Assembly (NCBI GenBank): GCA_035222895.1
Contig: JAVYIG010000866.1
Span: 124,001 to 188,000, forward strand
Direction of reading: 5' to 3'
Origin: Strongylocentrotus droebachiensis
Taxonomy: Eukaryota; Echinodermata; Echinoidea; Camarodonta; Strongylocentrotidae
DNA: 64,000 nucleotides
Part shown: in pieces, positions 55,526 to 64,000 of the stretch
Numbering within the stretch: the first letter of the stretch is position 1
How the letters are laid out: each line of letters starts with the position of its first letter
Made by a program: the position numbers and the translations under genes
Notes under the pieces: generated by a model
What the model saw: the letters and a program-made list of their open reading frames with translations, nothing else
Told to the model about the DNA's origin: nothing
Databases searched by the model: none

Positions 55526-56980
55526 GGTCAACTAACAAGAACAAGCTCAAAGGGAATAATCCTACCAGGTACCAGGACGTCTAGTCACCCAGGCAAAAGA
55601 GTCGTGTGATTGAGGACAATAATTTGCCTTGGACTTTTCAGACTTTAATTGAGAGAGCTTCTTGGGAAAGAAAAATGTTGTTTCAACTGATTTTTCTTCT
55701 TCTCCCTTTTAAGTCTTTAATTATTTTGTTAAAGACCAAAAGGAAGAATAATGATGACGCTGTCGTAAACTTGAAGATGTATTTGAACATCAAATGCCCT
55801 TCAGCAGTATAGGTCTAGTTAACACAAGAAACAATTAATCAAGTCTGTCATCAGTGACGTGGAAACAAGGGGCACAGGGGCAATGTGTGCCCCTCCCCGC
55901 CCCCATCGAACGATGAAAAAGAAAGGGAGAAAGAAAGAGAAAGGGGTGACGATCGAGAAAAGAAGATACCTGAATGATGGACCACCTCTCGGACTCCCTG
56001 GTCAGTAGCCTAAATTGTAAACCCAAATTTCTCTCTCTGTGTAAGCCAAATGCCCCCAATTGTTTCAGCCCCCCAAATGGTTAAACTTACGCTACGCCAC
56101 TGTTTGTCACGATGTATAGACAGACACAAGCCTGTTTGCATACCACAAAACACCTGGGTCAAACCAAAGAGTGTTGGTAACTCCTTGGTCAAACACAATA
56201 TAATGCGATAATATAGTCTAGACATTATTAAAAAAAGATACGAGTTATCATACAACCAGGGCCCATTCAATAAAGAGTTGATATTATTCGCAACTTATTT
56301 ACGCTTGATAACGATCGCAACTATTTACATTAAGAGATAGGAGACTGCAAACTCGCTTGATTGATTGGAGGACTTGCGATTGATTGGGGTCGATGGTAAC
56401 TCTTTATAAGACGGGCCCGGATTGGTAATTTTTCGACTGGTTTGTCAGATTGGCCGAGGCCGATAAGATCATGATTTTTGCAGCGTTTTCAGATTAAAAA
56501 CTTGTGTATTAAAATATATATTGACATGAACATAACGCATGTTCCCATGGCATTACTTTATGTTGCCATTAACTTTTAATTTCCAACGCATTATTGAAAA
56601 AAATAATCACTAAAGTTCGAATTTCCTATTCCAAGTAACATTTTAGGGCTAATTATAATAGTATAATATTTAACATCACCATTTTTGTAAGACGTTAATT
56701 TCAATGATTTTACGTGAATATACTCATCGATATAAGAACTCTTCGAAAAGTTTAACGCTATCACGCTGGTAGTATGTTGAAAGATATTTAAGACTATAAA
56801 TTATTAGGGTAATCGCATATGGACATTATAACGATTGATAAAGAAAAAATGTACTTCATGCATGCATGCACGAGGCTTAATCGTGATCAAACGTCATTCT
56901 ATGTACGTGATACATGAGACATATTTATTTTGTCTGATTAGTCAATGTCAGATGAGGTTAAGAAAAACCTAACAATATTA
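55526..56980. other. Intergenic stretch, dispersed repeat fragment
   Basis: 55853-55905 and 56040-56102 form a split fragment of the GTGACGTGG...CTACGCCACTG repeat. Otherwise AT-rich with no supported feature. Confidence 0.45.
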
Positions 56981-56983
56981 GCC

Positions 56984-57715
56984 TAGACTAGCGTTTTTCA
57001 ACCGAGGTGCCGCAAAACACCTTTAGGGATGGCGTGAGAGAATTTTAGTTATATCATAAAATATTGTGCAATACAATTTTGTGAAAAACGAATATTACAA
57101 ACTGCTATAGAGTGTGAAGTTTTATGTAGAGACAGGAGTTTAAAGATGGCAAATTTTATTTCTTCCTCGCTTGCTTCACTTGCTCGCAACATTATTAGAG
57201 GATGATGATAATCGGAGAAGTGCCTCATTCTTCGAATTCGTGAATCGAGATGACCGAATATGTTTTTGTAATCATGTATATATTCAGGGTGAGGTGATCG
57301 CATACATCAATTTATATCTATACTGTGTTGATTACAAAATAAATTTCTTACCATATAATAATAAATCATTATTTTTGGCTCACTCGCTTCACTCGCTTGC
57401 AAAATTTGGAAACAAAATAATAAGCCCGTACATGTCTGTGTACATGGCACATTCATGATTGTTGATTATAACATCACATTGTTGATTACAAAATAAATTT
57501 GTTACCATATTAAATATAAATCATTATTTATGGCTCACTCGCTTCACTCCCTTGCAAAATTTTGAAACAAATCAGCTCGTTCATGACTGTGTTCATGGCA
57601 CTTGATGAGTGCCAGAGGGATGCAAAATGATGAATTTGGGATCGGGGTGACGCGATTTTGTTTTAATTTTTCAAAGGGTACCGTGACTTTAAAAAGGTTG
57701 AACAACACCGGCCTC
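56984..57715. mobile_element. Old hAT-like element with internal duplication
   Basis: Left GCGTTTTTCAACCGAGGTGC and, inverted from the right, GGTGTTGTTCAACC with ACGGTACCC form degraded TIRs of the TTTTCAACC-GGTGCC type seen in hAT elements. Inside, a ~155-bp unit (GTTGATTACAAAATAAATTT, GGCTCACTCGCTTCACTC, CTTGCAAAATTT) is present twice, at about 57325 and 57480. Confidence 0.5.
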
Positions 57716-58029
57716 AATGACGTTTTGTACACGGGAGTGACGGGACGATTATACTCGAGGCATGATGTAATCGTGTTCACAATCATGTCATGTTTTTGAC
57801 CGACAAGCACTGAGAGGTGTCTGAGGTCAGAACAAACGACGATCTTGCTTTTTCATGAAGTGGAGGATTAAAACGCCCCCTCCCGCCCTCCCCCCACCCA
57901 ACAAAAAGGCGAAAAGAAAGTCGAATGTGCCTTTCTTCAAATCTATTTTGAAAAATATTTTCTTTGTTTATCAGAGAATTTTGTATCCAAACTGGCACAC
58001 CAAAAACCTAAGGGGTAAGAAGACACTTT

Positions 58030-58184
58030 TTTTTTTTTTTTTTTTTGGTCTCGAAACTTGAAAATTTGACATTTTGTTCCTTGGGGGGGGGGGGGGGGGG
58101 GGGGGTAAGGTCACCTTTTTTAGGTCAGCCATTGGCATATTTTTTTTTTTTTTTTCAAAAGGGGGGGGGGGGGGGGGGGGGGGG
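58030..58184. repeat. Paired T-run and G-run blocks (G23 and G24)
   Basis: T18 at 58029-58046 and G23 at 58083-58105, then T17 at 58140-58155 and G24 at 58161-58184. The longest G runs in the window. Confidence 0.95.
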
Positions 58185-58248
58185 TTCCCCAAAAAGATAC
58201 ACAAAACATACACACACACAAAAACTCAAGGGCCCCTGCGTACGCGCC

Positions 58249-58294
58249 TGGTGGTACGGTATGTAAAATCCTACGGGATTACATACCATACCGC
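58249..58294. repeat. 46-bp hairpin
   Basis: GTGGTACGGTATGTAAAATCC pairs with GGATTACATACCATACCGCAC around a TACG loop, with one or two mismatches. Confidence 0.8.
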
Positions 58295-58411
58295 ACTATG
58301 AGCCTTGGCGGTATTATGCACACGCCTACACCTCAGTTAATAACTAGGTCTCTGGATCTGGCCTGGAGCTAGCAACAAACGAATGGAAAACGCTCAGATT
58401 GTCTGCATAGC

Positions 58412-58442
58412 ACATAGAGATATATACTTAATATATCTCTAT
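58412..58442. repeat. 31-bp perfect palindrome
   Basis: CATAGAGATATAT and ATATATCTCTATG are exact reverse complements around ACTTA. Confidence 0.85.
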
Positions 58443-58499
58443 GGCATAGCATGTACAAAACAGTATTTCTGGCGTGACCAGGCCATGCAGGCCAAGGCC

Positions 58500-59424
58500 A
58501 TTATCAATTTTATTTTCGGATCGCCCTAATTAAATATGCAGACAGACTGATAGTCTATGAATACAGACTTCATAATTTCAATAATTTCCATAATAATTTC
58601 CATGTAGGCCTACTAATATTCATAATCTTAACTCGCGAAGCCGGGTCTAGAAGACTTATGCTCGGAAATATTATTGACTAAGCTCCTTGGTCTCGCCCAA
58701 AGTCACGCTCAACTCAAGCACGAACCTCCCCCCCCCCCCCCCTGCCCCACTGTCCCTCCATGGCACACGGTCGTATCTTTGAAGCTCAAGGGGAAAGAAA
58801 AGCCTGGGAATGGAGAAGAAAAAAAAACCAGGTATCTCATGAGACTAGAGCAAGACATTTATTAGCCTTTTGACAAGGCCTCGTGACTCTGGCTAAGCGG
58901 CTGAGATAAGTCTAGATACCAAGGCTAGACATTTGTTAGGTACTTTTGAAAATCATTCCGTGGAAGTTGTTACGGATTTTTCCGGCCTTGTTCTGAAAAA
59001 CTTTACAATCATGTATGATCATGTAGCACCTGTGTGTAGCTTGAATTCTCAATGCGAAACCAACTACGAAGTATGATTCATGGTGAAAGATTCATTCCAG
59101 AAAAATGTTTCTAAAGATTAAACGAGGAAAGATTCGGTTAAACATTTCGTCTGGAGAAAATTGAACTCTGATGCACGTGATCATTTCTGAAATTAAGTCT
59201 GAATAGATAAACAAAATTCTGGTCCCTGTCATCGTGCAGTTGATGATCAGTCTGTTCGCAACGCAACGAACTACTATCTTTAGACTAGCACTTTGGGGGC
59301 TCGTCGGAGGCTTGGCCCAAACAGCCAATCAGAGAGCAGCACTAGAACACGCGTTGTGAACGTGGCTCTGTATCCAAACACAAACAAAGCTCAGCAGTCA
59401 CGCGTGCAGTCATGCTATGCAGTG
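58500..59424. other. Gene-free stretch left of the foldback element
   Basis: C15 near 58728. An AGCCAATCAGAGAGC word at about 59322 contains a CCAAT box, with GC-richer sequence to 59420, but no coding region follows on either strand, so I do not call a promoter. Confidence 0.4.
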
Positions 59425-59440
59425 GAAATAATGGGGTCTA

Positions 59441-60345
59441 TTCGCTATTCATAAGGACCGCTATTCATAAGGTCCGCTATTCATAAGGACCGCTATTCAT
59501 AACGTGTAAATTCCCGTACTTCCGGGTCCGCTATTCATAATGGCAAAAGAGGGTCACTATTCATAAAGAAATAAGGTTCGTTAATCATAAGGACCGCTAT
59601 TCATAACGTGAGATGAGGGTCGCTATTCATAATTCATATTAAGGGTCATTAATCATAAGGACCGCTATTCATAATATGAAATCAGGGTCGCTATTCATAA
59701 TACGACGAGAGGGTCGCTATTCATAATACGAAATAAGGTTCAATACTTATAAGGGTCGCTATTCATAATAGGAGAAGAGGGTCGCTATTCATAATAGGAA
59801 ATGAGGGTCGCTATTCATAATAGGAGAAGAGGGTCGCTATTCATAATAGGAGAAGAGGGTCGCTATTCATAATACGAAATGAGGGTCGCTATTCATAATA
59901 GGAGAAGAGGGTCGCTATTCATAATAGGAGAAGAGGGTCGCTATTCATAATAGGAGAAGAGGGTCGCTATTCATAATAGGAGAAGAGGGTCGCTATTCAT
60001 AATAGGAAATGAGGGTCGCTATTCATAATAGGAGAAGAGGGTCGCTATTCATAATAGGAGAAGAGGGTCGCTATTCATAATAGGAGAAGAGGGTCGCTAT
60101 TCATAAAAGGAGAAGAGGGTCGCTATTCATAATATGAAATGAGGGTCGCTATTCATAATAGGAGTAAGGGGTCGCTATTCATAAAAGGGAAGAGGGTCGC
60201 TATTCATAATACGAAACGAGGGTCGCTATTCATAATAGAAGAAGAGGGTCGCTATTCATAATAGGAGAAGAGGGTCGCTATTCATAATAGGAGAAGAGGG
60301 TCGTTTTTCATAATAGGAGTAAAGGGTCGATATTACATAAGCAAT
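59441..60345 (+). repeat. Left-arm minisatellite, 26-bp unit
   Basis: Outermost units are 16 bp (GGACCGCTATTCATAA, GGTCCGCTATTCATAA). Inner units are 26 bp, GGGTCGCTATTCATAATAGG plus AGAAGA, with variants such as ...ACGAAATGA. Roughly 33 units. Confidence 0.95.
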
Positions 60346-61683
60346 AAACTAAATGTTAATAAGAAAGCGACATACTGGACACCCCATGGCTACAGCGTAA
60401 GCCGGGGGGGGGGTTGGGTAGGCCACATGGTCCCAAACATTTGAAGAAAATATTTATTGAAAACTCACATTTCTGAAGAAAGAAAGGCGTGCCTAAATAA
60501 TGAACGTGTCCCATCATTCCGGTCACCAGCCCCCTCCCCCCCTCCCCCCTACCCCCCCCCCCCCTCCAATTCGGCCCACCCTCCCGGCAGTATTCCCTTG
60601 GTACATGTACATATTAGCGACAATTCTCGTCCAAGTAGTTCATAGATGGCGTAGCCTGTGTGTGTTTAAGGGTGAGGGCGGTGGGGTTGTATCAGTGTTT
60701 CCTTCAAGGGGTTGATCTATCATGTATCTTATCCTCAGCAAAGCAAGAAAGCGACAGAGAGGGGGTTGTAGGGACTTAAGTTATATATCATATTCAAGCT
60801 TTTCGTAAATATACAATGTCGCACGACATATTTTCCATATAAGTAAGGAAATTGGATACTCAGAATCAGATACGATTTTTTTTTACCGTAAGACATTATG
60901 TAAACGGTTGCATCCCCTGTATTGTGTATTTTTAAAAAATAATTTACGTTTTAGCTTTGATAATAATAGACATCCCCATAATCTAGCTCATATATTCCCC
61001 CGCTACAGCGGTGAAAACAAGAAGGAAAACACACATAATCCTATCGTCATTTGTCCCGCTCGTGGGAAATCTTGCCCCACCACCCTGCACCCCCCCCCCC
61101 CCGACTGAGCTTATCGTGGCTACGCCACTGACACATTAAGTAGAAAAAGCATGCTCATTATTATAGCCATTTAAGGACTTAGTTTGCTATTTTAAGAAAC
61201 TAGTAATTGTTTATACGAAAAAAAAAAATTGTAGAAAGTAACTTTTAGTAGGACTTATGGAACTACAAATTATATAGCCTTAGTCAGATCCAGGCACACA
61301 GAAGCTCTTCAATTTCAGCCAATGAAGAGTTTCAAGATTTCAGTTTTCCATGAATTATCATGCCTCAGGATACTAATAATCGTATTAATTAACCTAACTT
61401 GATTTATCCAAAAACTTGATCTCCTGAAACGTTCTGAATATCGAAAACAAACGGAGTTTGACCGGACCATTAGCCTATACACTGTGAAAAAGTTGGGCAA
61501 TATTGTTTAAATTGGCGTGGGGTCCAGGGGCAAAGCCCCGGTAAGGGTCAAGGAAGCTCTCGTGTTTTAAGCATTAAAATAAGGTCAGATGAGCTTCCAG
61601 GGGCCTGCCTACGGGCCTTCGGTGGGGTCTGCATGCCCCCGGAAGCTCGGGGGTTTTAGGCATTTAATTACGGTCAGATGAGC
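60346..61683. other. Spacer of the foldback element
   Basis: Contains C runs (60550-60564, 61090-61103), no gene, and near its right side two diverged ~90-bp units ending AAGGTCAGATGAGC / ACGGTCAGATGAGC (61540-61600, 61637-61684). Confidence 0.7.
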
Positions 61684-62425
61684 ATGAATAGCGACCCTCA
61701 TTTCCTATTATGAATAGCGACCCTGTACTCCTATTATGAATAGCGACCCTCATTTCGTATTATGAATAGCGACCCTCTTTCTGTGTTATGAATACCGACC
61801 CTTTTGTAATATTATGAATAGGGACCCTTATGAATAGCGACCCTCTTCTTCTATTATGAATAGCGACCCTCTTCTTCTATTATGAATAGCGACCCTCATT
61901 TCTTATTATGAATAGCGACCCTCTACTCCTATTATGAATAGCGACCCTCTTCTTCTATTATGAATAGCGACCCTCTTCTCCTTTTATGAATTGCGATCCT
62001 CATTTCTTATTATGAATAATGACCCTTATGAATAATAACCCTTATGAATAACGACCCTCATTTTGCATTATGAATAGCGACCCTCATTGCGTATTATGAA
62101 TAGCGACCCTCATTTCGTATTATGAATAGCGACCCTCTTTCTGTGTTATGAATACCGACCCTTTTGTAATATTATGAATAGGGACCCTTATGAATAACGA
62201 CCCCGATTTCGTATTATGAATAGCGACCCTCTTCTATTATTATGAATACCGACCCTCTTCTTTGATTATGAATAGCGGTCCTTATGAATAATGACCCTTA
62301 TGAATAATGACCCTTTTCTCCAATTATGAAAAGCGGACCTTATGAATAGCGGTCCTTATGAATAATGGACCTTATGAATAGCGGACCTTATGAATAGCGG
62401 TCCTTATGAATAGCGACATTGACCC
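61684..62425 (-). repeat. Right-arm minisatellite, inverted
   Basis: TATGAATAGCGACCCTCATT and relatives, the reverse complement of the left-arm unit, about 27 units. A ~110-bp block (from TATGAATAGCGACCCTCATT, TCGTATTATG to GAATAGGGACCC) occurs twice, near 61737 and 62095, showing secondary duplication. Outermost units again are 16-bp GGACC/GGTCC types. Confidence 0.95.
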
Positions 62426-62434
62426 GAAATAATA

Positions 62435-64000
62435 GCTCAAGTTTTCTGATTTCAGCATTTAGACCTTTTTTTCTCGATGCTGAATTATACCTAGGAAATT
62501 GGACTGTTGACGTACCTATTTGAATTAAAATGGTCTAAAAATAGTCGAAACATATTGAAAAAACAGCTCAGAACATCTGTCATCTATCTTTTGCTCCAAA
62601 TCCTGAGCCTTAAAATGTATGTACAAGAAACGAGTAAAAATAGTATATTTTTCTAACAAATAGCATACAAAAGTAAAGAGGAAATAGCCTTAAAAATATG
62701 TTTTTGGCATGTGAATATCGAAGAGGGTATGGCTTAATTTGCTATCATTTGCTACTGCGCCTTGGCTTATGGAAAGGAAGGGGGTATGATGGAGTTATAA
62801 ACATAGGTTTATAGTATAAACAACATAGTTTTCGATCAAAATTCAAGTCTAGAATTAATAGAGAGTATAGGCACATATTCATGTCATCTGGTATGAACAG
62901 ATTTTACGCAAATTAAGGACAAATATGCCGATACATTGAATTATCTGACCGTCTCCTACCCGGGGTACAGACATGTATTACTATATTGAATCTTTAGTTT
63001 AATGACATGGGCCTCTACAGTCATGACTAATCGTTCTAGTATGTAAGATACATCATCCCCACTGTACTGGCATTCAGCCAGCACGTGAATTCCTTCCAGG
63101 AATAGAGAGTGCACTACGAAAATTATTTTGTCAATAGGTTCCAGTCAGTATAGTGCTACGTGTACTTGGCTAAATGGGAAGACCCGTCAGACCGACGTAA
63201 GCTATACAAAAAGAACAAGATAGGATTGCAGAGGTTTACGAAATATCAACCTCAGTCGATGATTTCAACCTGTAAAATTTGTGCAATAAAGGTAAACCAT
63301 AACTAGAACATGGTTATGAGTTATAGAGTTATGAATAATTGCACATGAGTTGATTTCTCGAAAGTCCTAGCGATCGTTCATGTCAACAGATTCCTAAGAC
63401 TTTAGAATGTTTAAAAAATAGGTCTTTCTGTTATCTTTAGCAGGAAATGCGACAGAATAGGCCTACGGAGAAAGATGAATTTGTCCATCATCATTTTTAA
63501 ATGTCGCCATAATTCTGATCATTTTAGGCCTATGATTGATTTAAAAAGAAATGCATTGCCTTTATCCGATAGCTCGAGGTATAAAATGGTATTCTATCGC
63601 TTTTCAAAGAATAGCAAAGTTTTAAACATTCTAGAGTCTACATATTATGCAGCACGCGATATAGACCAGCACCGCCCCCCCCCCCCACCCCACCCCCTTC
63701 TTCCCCAGATCCCGTGCACATGGTACCACTCCCGATTTCCAAGAAATTACACATCACGCAACAGCACAAGGTCGATAAATCAATCTGAGAAAAGGACAAT
63801 GATTCGCATCTTCCAGGCAGTTCGAAGATCGTATACAGTCATCGTCATAATTATATTTTACCACAACAGTACTGAAGAAAAAAACCTTTGGTTTTGAAAA
63901 CAATACATTTTTAAAAGTAAATGGTTCTATTGATTATTTCCCGTTTATTTAGATTGTTTCCTGTGTTTAAAACCAAACCGTTGTCTTTTTAGAAGAGACT
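62435..64000. other. Right flank without recognised gene
   Basis: A 140-residue frame at 63475-63897 crosses a C13 run (63675-63687) and has no recognisable domain. No SINE or element ends seen. Confidence 0.5.

Larger units (their letters stand above)
59434..62425. mobile_element. 2,992-bp foldback element with tandem-repeat arms (TU-like)
   Basis: Left arm 59434-60345 and right arm 61684-62425 are arrays of the same repeat in opposite orientation. Termini read GGGTCTATTCGCTATTC at the left and, inverted, GGGTCAATGTCGCTATTC at the right. GAAATAATG (59425-59433) and GAAATAATA (62426-62434) lie directly outside and match at 8 of 9 bases, as a target-site duplication. The middle has no coding capacity. 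Sea urchins are known for TU elements with long inverted repeats made of short tandem repeats, and Drosophila FB is a parallel; this copy fits that architecture. An 8-9 bp duplication would fit hAT or Mutator-type transposases. Confidence 0.8.

Noticed and set aside
59310-59424. CCAAT-box promoter left of the foldback element
   Set aside because: No coding exon or transcript start could be supported on either side.
59441-60345. CRISPR-like array of regular short repeats
   Set aside because: The whole 26-bp unit repeats with no unique spacers, the array has an inverted partner at 61684-62425, and the genome is eukaryotic.
63475-63897. 140-residue open frame near the right end
   Set aside because: Longest frame in the window but it crosses a C13 run, has no recognisable domain, no splice context and no homologous feel to any family I know.

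Overview
The window is eukaryotic, intron-rich and AT-rich, and looks like a marine deuterostome, most likely an echinoderm of sea-urchin type. This rests on the gene structure, tRNA-derived SINEs, many small inverted-repeat DNA transposons, very long poly(dG)/poly(dC) runs, GA tracts, degenerate CCTAA repeats and a foldback transposon resembling the sea-urchin TU elements. The assignment is inference from repeat style; no species can be named.

One protein-coding gene is recognisable. It is a complete NT5DC2/NT5DC3-type 5'-nucleotidase-domain (HAD superfamily) protein of 525 residues on the + strand, in 15 coding exons from the ATG at 3330 to the TGA ending at 42917. All introns are GT-AG and the phases join without a break. 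The protein has a basic, mitochondrial-type N-terminus and all four HAD motifs. Intron 12 alone is 20.3 kb.

Layout. 1-3230: two abutting LINE fragments, then half of a long-TIR miniature transposon ending 100 bp before the start codon. 3330-19670: exons 1-12, with introns full of SINEs, miniature inverted-repeat elements, one solo-LTR-like fossil and a CpG-dense patch. 19671-39988: intron 12, holding a near-perfect tandem duplication, minisatellites, nested miniature elements and a pair of inverted repeat copies at its two ends. 39989-42917: exons 13-15; exon 13 is followed by decayed tandem copies of itself. 42918 to about 46050: 3' UTR candidates with three AATAAA signals and a TTAA-flanked element. 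46050-64000: gene-free DNA with further miniature elements, purine tracts, a 3-copy tandem repeat and an old hAT-like element. At 59434-62425 lies a 3-kb foldback element whose arms are arrays of a 26-bp repeat in opposite orientation, bounded by an apparent 8-9 bp target-site duplication.

The most interesting features are the foldback element, the repeated decay of duplicated exon 2 and exon 13 copies within the same gene, the inverted repeat pair bracketing the giant intron, and several nested insertions that give relative ages.
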